Assembly (NCBI GenBank): GCA_914767885.1 | Contig: CAJZBQ010000006.1 | Span: 1-64,000 of the forward strand | From: Blepharisma stoltei | Taxonomy: Eukaryota; Ciliophora; Heterotrichea; Heterotrichida; Blepharismidae | DNA length: 64,000 nt | Reading direction: 5' to 3' | The notes under the pieces: generated by a model | The model's input: only the letters and a program-made list of their open reading frames with translations | Told to the model about the DNA's origin: nothing | The model's database searches: none | Shown here: in pieces, positions 20,089-29,367 of the stretch | Numbering within the stretch: the first letter of the stretch is position 1 | How the letters are laid out: every line of letters begins with the position of its first letter | Made by a program: the position numbers and the translations under genes

Positions 20089-22179
20089 TTATATACTTGA
20101 TAATCTGGCTCCATGATTATGAAAACTCCCTTCGTTATAGACAACTTTGCCCCGCAAATAGACTTTGGAAATTTTTCCTAGCAGTTTTCGGCCTTGGTAA
20201 ATGCAGCTTTCTTTAAAAGCAGAATTTGAGTTTCCATGGACTTCTTCGTAAGGATCCCAGATAATAAGGTCGGCAAATTTGCCTCGGTCTATGCTGCCTC
20301 GTCTATGGTTGATTCCTAGTAGTTTGGCAGGATGCAGAGAAAACCATTTAGAAAGCCTGACTATATAATGCTCTCTTTGGGATTTTGTACTGTTAGGGGA
20401 ACAAAGACCAGTCCAAATCGCTTGCATTGCAAAGCCCAAGCCGTTTACCCCGTTTAATGCTTTTTTAAAACTCCCATTATCGATATTTTTATAATCAATA
20501 GGTATTGTAGCATGATGAGAAGAAATCACATCAATTCCTTTCATTTTTAATAAATCCCAAAGCAATTGGGAATTTTCTTTACTTCTTATCGGGGGGTAAT
20601 CTTTAAATCGTGTATCGCCGTCCCTGATATCTTGCTCGTTAAAGCATAAATAATGAGGCGCTGTTTCACAAGTGATATTTTCGATGCTTTTTTTGGCTTG
20701 TCTGATTTTGTTTATAGCAGAAGCTGATGATAAATTGGAAAAATGGACACGGCAGCTTTCAGCTTGTAAGACTTCAATGACTTTTTCAACCCCTTTGGCT
20801 TCCCATTTATCAGGGATATTCGCTAAGTGGTTTAAATATCGTCGGTCTTTTTGGGTGCTGAATTCTTCTTTGTTGGTGCTTAATGGAACTGGCCTTTTCC
20901 CTTTTAATCTTTTTTGGCGAAAAGTTTGATGCTCTTCTTCAGCTACAAAGTGAGGCTCCATATATTTAAATTCAGATAAAGAGCTGCTCCTTCGTCGATT
21001 TTGGGCTTTTGAAAATACTGTAATTCCTGCATTTTCATATGTAATTTGTTCAGCTTTACTCAAAGCTGCAATATTGACTTCGTTTACTTTAACTCGATAA
21101 TCTAGATCTTCATAAATATCATGATAGCTTGATCTTCTTCGTTCAGGTTTTGCTAAATAGCTCATGCAGCTCCTTTCAAAAAGCGAATTTTCTAGTATAT
21201 TTTTCAATGGCTCCATAGGTCTAGAGTTTCTAACTGCATCATTTGTGTAGTTTCCTGAAAATCTTGCTACGAATTTAATACAGTTAGATCTAGTTCTGTC
21301 GTTTTTACGCTGAGGGAGCACGATTTCTTCATCTTCCTCGTCTGAAAGTCCGGGATTTGTCGAATCAGGATATGCAGAAGCAAAAAACTCATTATCATTC
21401 TTGATATCAGTCAATAATCGGTCTTTCAGGCACAAATGCCTGCATGGAGATGCCATAAATAGGAGCCTTGTCTGAGGTAAAGATGGATCAATAATCAAAG
21501 GTATCCCTGTATCCCTAATTCCTGAAAAAACCGCTGGGAGATCCTCTGGGAGAGAAGGAACCATCCAGCTTGGAGGGTATAAATAGCCTTTAAATGCAAA
21601 AGCCCCTGAATTAATTAATGTAGCAATATCATTAAAGTTCGTTGAGTCAATTCGCAGAATTTGCCCAACATCGCAATAAAGTTTGAATGAGGTAGATTCA
21701 CTTTCCTCGTTGCAGATCGATTTTTCTTGTAAAATGAAGGTAACACCGCCTGATGCAGCCATTTGAGTAATATTTGTGTTGCCTTCCCATTCAGCCCGAA
21801 CCCCTATGTCTTAATCTTAATTAGCTATACGCTTTACCTGTAGCCATTTTTCAGCATCCACTGTACTCTGAGTTTCCATTTTCTAGCCAAAAAGGACTAT
21901 TAAGAGATCTTAAAAGAAGCTGCTGGAAAGAGGCCAAAGCCAATATGTCATCTCAGACTGGGGAATCCCTATGTCAATTATGCCTGGTGATATATATTGA
22001 TTTTCACAGTTTATTGGATTCCAGTCTTTAAACTTGGAAAGTAAAGCTTGGACAGGAATATTTTCTTCTACTATGACAACGTCGTCTATTTCTTCGTCTT
22101 CAACTAAGATTACACCGTACAGCGGAACATTTGAACGATGACTGACGATATGTCTGCTAATAAGTGCGAGTTTTACCAT
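20089..22179 (-). CDS. Allantoinase/dihydroorotase-like amidohydrolase, likely inactive
   Basis: Starts MVKLALISRHIVSHRS at 22177-22179. A SINE-like insert (21811-21962) interrupts after ISPGIIDIG; collapsing its duplication gives IDIGVRAEWEGNTNITQMAA, the cyclic-amidohydrolase N-terminal region. Later segments match: VHFSNLSSASAINKIRQAK, CETAPHYLCF, KDYPPIRSKEN, a late GKFADLIIWDP. The metal-binding HxH after the first strand is replaced (IDIGVRAEW), HxSH reads HFSN, and the Asp-His of the active site reads SSHH. A Ser/Arg-rich, acidic insertion (residues about 200-380) replaces normal family sequence. By analogy with CRMP-type relatives it may be a non-catalytic scaffold; that is inference. 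Confidence 0.8.
21811..21962 (-). mobile_element. Short SINE-like insertion in amidohydrolase gene
   Basis: 152 bp between GAACCCCTATGTC (21798-21810) and GAATCCCTATGTC (21963-21975), a 13-bp duplication with one mismatch that contains a TA. The left end is a tail of TTAATCTTAATTA type, so it is inserted in minus orientation. Removal down to one duplication restores the frame exactly. Confidence 0.8.
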
Positions 22180-24380
22180 ATATTAAATATTTAAGAATTT
22201 CTACTCTTTCAAGAATTAATTACTATTGAGAGTGATGATAAAATTAGATAGAAGTGGATAAGTTTTATGAAGCGTTTCATTAGAATTTTGATAATTTTTA
22301 GGTTTTGGGTATTTAAATGAATTCTGATATCGGAAATATGTATTAGTTGGGAATTGCTTAAGCCAAGCTTTGCTTTGCTTGAAGTTTTTAGTTGCATTTC
22401 TTTTGACAATATTAAAAATGTCAGTTAGAAATAGGTCCTAACTCCTGTTAAACTGGTCATAGTCCTATTATACGATCTAGTGAGAGAAGTCAAGCTTCTT
22501 GAGAGTCTCGGCTTGATGGGAAGAGGCCAGTGCTGAGGCTGGCACTGACTAGAGAAGTTTTTAATGGGTTTATTAACTTTAACGGTTTGACGGTTAGGCC
22601 GGTCCACCTATCGTTATTCAAAGCTGCTAATGTAGCTGGACCCTTAAGTAAAAGAAGACTAAGGCTTTATGCCAGAATAATTCATTAAACTTAAACTTAA
22701 ACATTTCTTTTAGGCTAGATGCGAGAAGAAGACTAGTTTTCAATTAAATTATTACAAGAGGAATTCACGAGCACTGACTCAATAAAGGTTTTTATTGGAA
22801 AGTGATTTCCATGATTACTCTATTTAGAATTTCATTATTCTTAGCCAATTATGCATGATATCAATTGTCTAATTTTATGTTAGAGTTTAATTTATTTCAC
22901 CATCTTTATTCTTCCTTGTATTTTTTTTTGATATGTTCAAATCAATAAGTTTTATCAGCTTTCTCATAAAATGTTTTATAATAAAAATTTTCTTTGCTTA
23001 AGAATATTAACTTTTTTAATTTCAAACCTTTATATCCAATAATATTTTAAAATAATAAATCGTTTTTCTCATAATAAAATGACATCAGAATAAGAATAAA
23101 AAATTCCAAATACCTAAATATAATGGCGATATCTTTTATTTTTTTGAAGTATAAAAATATGGTATATAAAACTAATTAATCATAGAGTTTCAATGAAATT
23201 TGGATAAATGACGTGTTTTAGCAAGAATATCTTTCTTTTTTTATGATTTAAAAAATAATGAGATTTTTTATACTAAAAGTTTGAGTATCTTGTACCTATT
23301 TTAATTTAGATCCATCAATAAAGTCTGGATTATAAAACATAATATATCCTACAGAAATTTGCTTTAGATGTCTAATTATTTCTCTTTAATAATAATTTTT
23401 TCATTAAATAATAATCATTTAAGGAGAGTTGAATTATTTGATATATAATTCATATAAAATAAATTCAATCAGTTATGAGGATTTTTAGTATAATTTAGTG
23501 TTATTAGAAAAGTCGCAATTAATCATGCAAAATGATAATCAAAAATTATAGGCAAAAGCACTGGATTCCCTATAAGACTATCTATACTTGGGTAACCTGT
23601 GATATATCTCTTTCTTTTGCAAATTTTGAATTTTTCTATGTGAATATTTAATATATTAGAAGCTCTCCGCATTTTAATGGACCCCGGCATATTTTGTTTT
23701 GTATTAACACAGAGAATAAAAATACTCAAAGTTTTAAATCTTATAATAATTTTTTTTAAATAAAAATGGGTTTTATTATGCATATTTGCTGTGAATTAAT
23801 TTTAATTTCACAAAAAATTCTACCTGGAATCTGAAATGATTTTTTTTAATTTCCTGTGTAAAATTGGAGTTTTCTGAACAAGAGACTGTAGGTGGACACT
23901 GCATATGGAGAATTGCTAATATAATAAATAATCACAAAGAAAAATCCAAAAATTTCCAAAGAAACGGTCTCTATACCCTAGAAAAGCCTTATAGGGAAAT
24001 TCTATGCTTTTAGCTATATTTAGCAAATAAATATAAAAACATTTCTTAAAATGCATTTCTTTATATTTAATAAGCCATAAATACTTGCTGTAAAGCCATA
24101 ACTATCAGCTACTCTCAAATACCCAAAAATTATGTAGTCCAAAATTTAAAAGAGTAGTCAAAAGACATATTTCATTCACATGACCTTTTAATTTTATCAA
24201 AAATAATCAATAGGATATTTTGCATATAGAATTAATAATTTCAATTTATCCATTACAGAAAATATTATTTTTATCCAATTTTTGAAAATACATATTTCTA
24301 TATTATTTTAAAGTTTTTAATTGAGATTCTGAACTGACCTGATTCTGCAACTAGGCGTTTTGTAGTAATCAATTATAAAA
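22180..24380. other. Long AT-rich intergenic region with one SINE-like element
   Basis: 2.2 kb between divergent genes. Apart from the element at 22405-22701 it is very AT-rich. A minus ORF at 23523-23783 (86 codons) has no recognisable motif and is not called. No tRNA or snRNA structure was found by eye. Confidence 0.5.
22405..22701 (+). mobile_element. SINE-like insertion, intergenic
   Basis: 297 bp between CATTTCTTTT (22395-22404) and CATTTCTTTT (22702-22711). The head contains AAAAATGTCAG and the tail is ATTAAACTTAAACTTAAA, a short tandem tail. The interior is GC-rich (for example CTTGAGAGTCTCGGCTTGAT). No ORF. Confidence 0.75.
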
Positions 24381-25201
24381 ATGACCTTCGGCCTTGACAA
24401 TGAAAAGGAATTCCAAGTGGCTAAAGCGGCGGGCACAGTATCATTTTTTATAGGTATTGTGCTTGCTTCAATTAAAGCTGACGACTGAACAGATGCTGAT
24501 TGAATCGTGATCTCAATTCCTATCCTTCTTTCCCTCTGCTTTTTCCCACTCGCAATACACTGTTTTTTCAACATAAACTGCCCTCAAGGAAAATCCAGAA
24601 GATTTGTCCTTATCATCAGTTATAACATTGCCATATCATTGATTGGATTTGTGATACTTGGCACTCTAACCTTAGACGACACTATGGACACAAGCTGGGC
24701 TGTAGCCTTTATCCCTCTCTGGTACACTTTATTAGTGTATCTCATTTTCTGCTGCTTTATGCTGCCTGGGCTTATAGACCCAGAAGTGAACATGAAAAGG
24801 CAAGCATTTTTACTTTTTATGTGGTTTTTCGCTTTATGTACATTTTTATTGCTATTTGTTTTCCACCTTGATAATGACTCCCCAGAGTCCTTTGCAGTTG
24901 TAGCGATTCCTATTATGACTGCAAGTGGATTGCATATTTTTTCATGTGCAGTATCTAAAAATAAAACAGAAAAAAATTCAAATGTGGGACTGAGGCCGAT
25001 TATTGATGAATTGATATTCAATTCAGCTCTGCTTTTAACAGGAGTTTTATTGATTTTGAGGGTAACTGTGAGTGATTGGATTCCAGCAATTGTGATTGCT
25101 GTGCCTGTGCTGGCTTTACTTTTATATAGCATGGGAATTGAATTTTATGAAACCCCGGCGAGGAGAGCTGAATATGAAGCATTGAATGCTGAAGATAGTT
25201 A
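24381..25201 (+). CDS. Multi-pass membrane protein, TMEM185/FXF-like
   Basis: ATG 24381 (MTFGLDNEKEFQ) to TAG, 272 aa, with two UGA-Trp codons (KADDWTDADWIVIS). Seven or so hydrophobic helices alternate with short loops; the segment SWAVAFIPLWYTLL resembles the paired-helix motif of the TMEM185 / transmembrane Fragile-X-F family. Cys-rich luminal or cytosolic turns (INCPQGKS) follow helix 2. Family assignment is tentative; the function of these proteins is poorly known. Uninterrupted. Confidence 0.65.
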
Positions 25202-25396
25202 GAAATAATAAATTAAGATAAAGCTGTTAAATGGATTAATTTATTACTGTAAGCTTGAATTTTTTGGTAATTAAAATTGATTTTAAACGTTCTCATACTC
25301 AGAGTTTTTGAGTTTCGATATATTCTATATTGAATTAATTTAAGTCTAAAATTTACCCCAAAAAAATTTTTGAACAGCATAATCTAGGACAGCTTA

Positions 25397-26441
25397 TTAT
25401 TTGAGGCCTATGATAATTTTTACAAAGATTTTGCTTCTTCTAATTACAGTCTTCATTTCTCTCCATACTGGAATATTTGATTCAACCTCAATTTCATTTT
25501 CTTTGTCACTTAAGCAAGCAGCTATACAAACAAGTAATATAGCCCGTTCCTGGCTATAGATCGGGCTTAGCCCGATCTTTGCCGGGAAACTCGGGGGGTT
25601 GTCTCCGTCACTTTGAGGTGACGAGTCAACTCCCCGAGTTGGCAAATAGCCGCTATATGGTGATTTGCCAACTTGGGGAGTTGACTCGTCACCTCAAAGT
25701 GACAGAGACAACCCCCCGAGTTTCCCGGCAAAGATCGGGCTAAGCCCGATCTATAGCCGGGAATGGGCTATAAAACCGCTGAGGCTCTAATTTCCCCTCT
25801 ATAAAAATCATTGGAATTTTTTTTTAAATAATAATAATGGAATCTCTATTAATTTTTATCACAAAAATTTTTTTAAAAAATAAAATGAGCCATCTAGGGG
25901 AAATAAGTATACTTTACGTAAAAATACAATTTGCGATCCACTGATTCCGAGTGTCTTCCTCACATCCTAAATATGTATATTTTTCTAAAACCAAATTGCA
26001 ATCATTTATATCATTCAAAAGCTGAAAATCTGACTCAATATCGCTACACACAAGCTGAAAAGTGATTATCCTATTCCCAAAATCATTTTTCTTGCATTTA
26101 TCTCCTTCTAAATACATAATTTTAATTCCTTTTTTCTCTGATCCAGCAAACTCAAAAGATTTGTAGGCACTAAATTCATGATTTCCCAATATCACGCATT
26201 CGTCACTTGTAAATGATCTGCGGATTGCTGATCCTTTTTTTCCATTGCAAGGGAGATCTATGTCTGTTCCAAAGTTATATAAGATTTCATAATCATCTGT
26301 ATAATAAGTATAAGGAAGGCTAAATAGGGATTACTCATCTGGTCTCTGAAGTGAGCTTCAATCGTAATATTTTTCATCAACTTGGTCATCTCAATATAAA
26401 TAGTCTGCTATTGCAGGGACAAAAAGTATGAATATCATCAT
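25397..26441 (-). CDS. MRH-domain type I membrane receptor, interrupted by two IESs
   Basis: ATG at 26439-26441 begins a signal peptide (MMIFILFVPAIA). A 15-nt intron GTAATCCCTATTTAG (26320-26334) follows RPDD. The body is a mannose-6-phosphate-receptor-homology domain with its typical end: MYLEGDKC, RIITFQLVC, NDCNLVLEKYTYLGC. After CIFT a second 15-nt intron (GTAAAGTATACTTAG) is split by a 116-bp MITE (25788-25903), and the transmembrane helix is split by a 233-bp palindrome (25538-25770). Removing all three gives TASAVLLLVCIAACLS, a clean membrane helix, and a basic tail ending KIIIGLK. MRH proteins bind N-glycans or sort cargo in the secretory pathway. Confidence 0.85.
25538..25770. mobile_element. 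233-bp palindromic IES in MRH gene
   Basis: A near-perfect inverted repeat: TATAGCCC..TTCC.GGCTATAG at the left is mirrored by CTATAGCCGGGAATGGGC at the right, with a short centre near 25655. Arms contain smaller hairpins (GATCGGGCTTAGCCCGATC; GTCACTTTGAGGTGAC). TATA at both ends gives a TA duplication, and removal to one TA restores the transmembrane helix reading frame. It is GC-rich and has no TIR in common with the two MITE families. Confidence 0.85.
25788..25903. mobile_element. 116-bp mini-MITE (IES) inside a 15-nt intron
   Basis: Short TIRs ATTTCCCCTCTA / TAGGGGAAAT, TA at both ends (25788-25789, 25904-25905), AT-rich centre. After excision the flanks form GTAAAGTATACTTAG, a 15-nt intron like others here, and the exon codons on either side are in frame. 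Confidence 0.8.
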
Positions 26442-26844
26442 TATATTATTTTGAAATCAATTCTGTTGGTTTTAGTAATGGATAAAAATATTGATTAGAA
26501 ATTCAGAATATGCTTCTCTGTGATGCTTAATGCTAAAGATCTGACTATTTATATTTTCTTCAATTTTTGACATAAAAATTCAGTCTTCTTCCTATGATCT
26601 CTTTATTTAATTTCTTAAAAATTTTAATTCTCAACGCGTATGAATTGCCTTAACATAAGAAAAGAAAAAAAGTTGTGGGTTTTGAAGCTTAAGAGCATCC
26701 AGGAAATTTAAAGAGAAAAGAGGTATTATTTACACTATGACTTGCAGGATTTAAATGATGAAATCAGTGCAAAAGCATTAAACGACTAATCAAAAGGATT
26801 GGCTGCTCTTGGGATGATCAAATTAAATTGTAAGAGTTAATTAT
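26442..26844. other. Intergenic spacer with a possible coding relic
   Basis: At about 26650-26839 a plus-strand frame starts MNCLNIRKEKKLWVLK and stays protein-like to TAA, broken by two in-frame UAA codons at Gln-like positions (QEI-stop-REKRYY; ALND-stop-SKGL). No GT-AG or TA-bounded segment removes them. Treated as a possible relic, not a gene. Confidence 0.35.
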
Positions 26845-27018
26845 TTACTCTTTTCTTGCTGACTTGGCTGGATTCTTCCCAAACATGCTTCCAACTCTAT
26901 AAATAGTTTCCCAATTAAGGATAGGAGCATAGCAAACACCAAGGATTCCAACGTACCACCAGAACCTCAAGACATTATGAGTCCTCAAATACCTGAGAGT
27001 AAGCCAATTTAAGTTCAT
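26845..27018 (-). CDS. Small single-pass membrane protein (57 aa)
   Basis: MNLNWLTLRYLRTHNVLRFW then a hydrophobic helix (YVGILGVCYAPIL) and a basic C-terminus (MFGKNPAKSARKE). Upstream MIIIIK codons are also in frame, so the start is uncertain. Size, basic ends and a single helix resemble small mitochondrial inner-membrane complex subunits, but I do not recognise a family. Uninterrupted. Confidence 0.5.
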   Translation of the reverse strand: MNLNWLTLRYLRTHNVLRFWWYVGILGVCYAPILNWETIYRVGSMFGKNPAKSARKE

Positions 27019-27268
27019 CTTTATTATAATAATCAATCATAAACAACAGAGAAATCTTATTTAAATTAATTTAATTTAAAAAATAAACTATTTCAATCAT
27101 TTAAATCTATAAGGTATTGAAGAAATGCCATAAAACCCTTATTTTAAATAATAATTACTGCTAGGATATCGGTAAAGAAAAATTTTATTTGAATTTTATT
27201 CAGAAATAATTGGTAGCTCCTCAATTATAGCTGCCTGTAATATAGATACTGGTTAAAGTTTATTAAAA

Positions 27269-29292
27269 ATGGGATCTACTCAGCTAAAAGAGCCAATTCG
27301 ATTTACAAAAATTCCGACTATTCACATCAGGCAAGCCCCAAAAATAAGTCATGGACATAAAAATATCATATTAAATGAGCCGCCAAATACAGAAAGAGAG
27401 CCTAAATTATTATTTAAACTCAACTAGATTATAAGAGATGCTCCCTATAGCTGTCGAGCGGACCACATTCACCTCCTTAACGATTCATCGCTTGCTTGCC
27501 AGTCCGAGCACCCATCACTCTGTATTGCTTTCACGCACAAGGGCTTGCACTCGCTCGCTACCTTGAGTTGAGTTGCTCAGTCACCATGCCGCACATCAAC
27601 GGTTTCAGCTTCCAGAAAAATTGAAGAGCAAATTTTCTGGTCACCTGCCGACCAAGATGGAAACTCGTAGCTCAGGACACAGTGCATGTTATTGCGCTGG
27701 AAATTGTTTTCGATCGATCAGGAGGAACCTCACTTGAGTTGCTGGGATTTTTAATTTCCAACTCCGATTCCATCTTCCTCTGATTCCCTCTACTTGAGCG
27801 AACAAAAATTTTGTTGTTTTTAAATAAATTTTATAGTAATTTTTTTTCGAAATTTAAAAATTCCCAATTTGCAAAAATTTGAATGAAAGCATTAATTTAA
27901 TTTGCAAAATTTTTATGTTTTAAAATACAAATTGTTTAAAATTAAACAGAATTAGCTAGAGATTTAATTATAATAATTATCACTTGTATATCAAAATATT
28001 TTTGCTCATAAAAATTTTTTGTTCGCTCACAGAGTGTGAGTTTTTACCCAAAAAATAGGATTTTTCCAAAATTTTGTTCACGGAGGGAGGAGAGGTAAAC
28101 CTTGACCTGAATGTGGATGCGTCAACCTAATCTGACTTGCACTTAACAAAACCAAGTAAAACCTTGCCTGAGTTTTACACCTTATCGGACACCATCCTCC
28201 CTTCCATAAAATTCCGGTTTACTCCAGGGTGGGCTGGTTTTCCTTGTCATTTTAATGTATATGTCTAAATTATTGACATTAGACAATTACACATGCATAA
28301 GGTGCAAATCATCGTCTGATCTAAAAAGACCAGAATCAGGCAGAAATTCTATCATCATTAGGGATGAAATGGCACAAAGTTCGGACTCAAATCTTATTGA
28401 AAACTACGAGCAAACTTTGCAGCTTGCTAAAGTTAGGAGAAAAAACAGATCGACTCCGGTATCAAATGAAATACTCAATAAAATTGAAATCAATCACAGT
28501 CAGTCAAGAAGTTGCTGTAAAGAAGATTTTACGATCATTCAGAGTGATAATTCCTCACTTCCCCCTTTAAATTGCAAAAAATATATGTAAAATTTCCATT
28601 TTTGGGATTTTAACCCTCTATAATTTATTTCAAAAAAATTTAAATTTTTATAAAATTAATTTTGACTTAATTTATATTTAACTATGAATCGATTATTTTT
28701 TTTAATTATGTTTTTTATAAAAATAATTAATATCAAAGTATTGTGCTCAAATTATATTTTTAAAAAAAAAAATAATTCGCCTTTAAATTGTAACAGGATT
28801 AATTGTTCCAATTTAAAGGTGGGAGAGTCAATAAATAAATTCGACCATCACTCTTCAACGACTACTTTGAAATTGCTGTCTCCTTCAATGCATGATAAAA
28901 AGCCCGAAATTAATGAAAAATCTGAAGAAAAAAAGCCCGAAATTAATGGAAGATCTGAAGAAAAACCGAAAAAATACCATCGAAGAGTTTTCAGCGATGG
29001 GAACGCTGAGAATCTTATAGCAAAACAAACTGACCGCAAATTTTTCAAAAGTTTCGCAAGTACTGCTCCTGGTGCCCCTCCTGCCAAAATGGAAAGCCTT
29101 CATGTACCTAAAATATCAGATGTTCACATAAGGCTTAGAGGATCTGACCACAGAAATAGTGACCCTAAAGCTTATGAAGACGCTATAAATAAGTCGACTC
29201 AAAATTTGCATTCTAAAAATAAAATTGAAAAAGAATGGGTTTGGAGAGGAAAGCATGGGCTTTTACCAAGCTTAAGTTCAAAAATTATATAA
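27269..29292 (+). CDS. Unrecognised protein, split by a SINE-like element and a MITE
   Basis: MGSTQLKEPIRFTKIP from ATG 27269. A SINE-like element (27412-28264) interrupts after EPK; its duplication CTAAATTATT lets REPKLL join TLDNYTCIRCKSSS in frame. A family-2 MITE (28558-28830, TCA duplication) interrupts after QSDNSS and is followed by INKFDHHSS. The protein ends at TAA with KHGLLPSLSSK. It is Ser/Lys-rich and probably disordered; KKPEINEKSEEK / KPEINGRSEEK is a short internal repeat and CIRC..CCKED gives a few Cys. No family recognised. Both joins being in frame argues that the gene is functional after editing. Confidence 0.7.
27412..28264 (-). mobile_element. SINE-like element carrying a nested MITE
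   Basis: TSD CTAAATTATT at 27402-27411 and 28265-28274. The minus-strand head is CATATACATTAAAATGACA, as in the element at 10182-10735. The interior resembles the element at 41669-42137 (shared TTCCAGAAA, GATCGA, CAACGG(G)TTCA segments). A family-1 MITE (27791-28097) interrupts it, so the retroposon was there first. Confidence 0.85.
27791..28097. mobile_element. Family-1 MITE nested in SINE-like element
   Basis: Between TA 27791 and TA 28096. Left end CTTGAGCGAACAAAAATTTT, right end TTTTGTTCACGGAGGGAGG, with the family body (TTATAATAATTATCACTTG). Its orientation is the reverse of the 19.4-kb copy. Flanking SINE-like sequence is continuous across it when aligned to the element at 41.7 kb. Confidence 0.8.
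28558..28830. mobile_element. Family-2 MITE (IES) with TCA duplication
   Basis: TCA at 28555-28557 and 28828-28830. Ends CTTCCCCCTTTAAATTGCAA and GTTCCAATTTAAAGGTGGGA, the family-2 terminal motif (TTTAAATTGGAACAAAA). Length 273 bp; the enclosed frame has stops. Removal gives NSSINKFDHH. The duplication contains no TA. Confidence 0.85.
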
Positions 29293-29367
29293 TAATAATT
29301 TCAAATTAATTATTATATATGGTGTCCTGTTGAATTCTTAAGGAATTAATTAATGAGAAATTTTAAG

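Noticed and set aside
23523-23783. Minus-strand ORF of 86 codons
   Set aside because: No motif, no UGA-Trp support, no homology recognised, inside a long AT-rich spacer.
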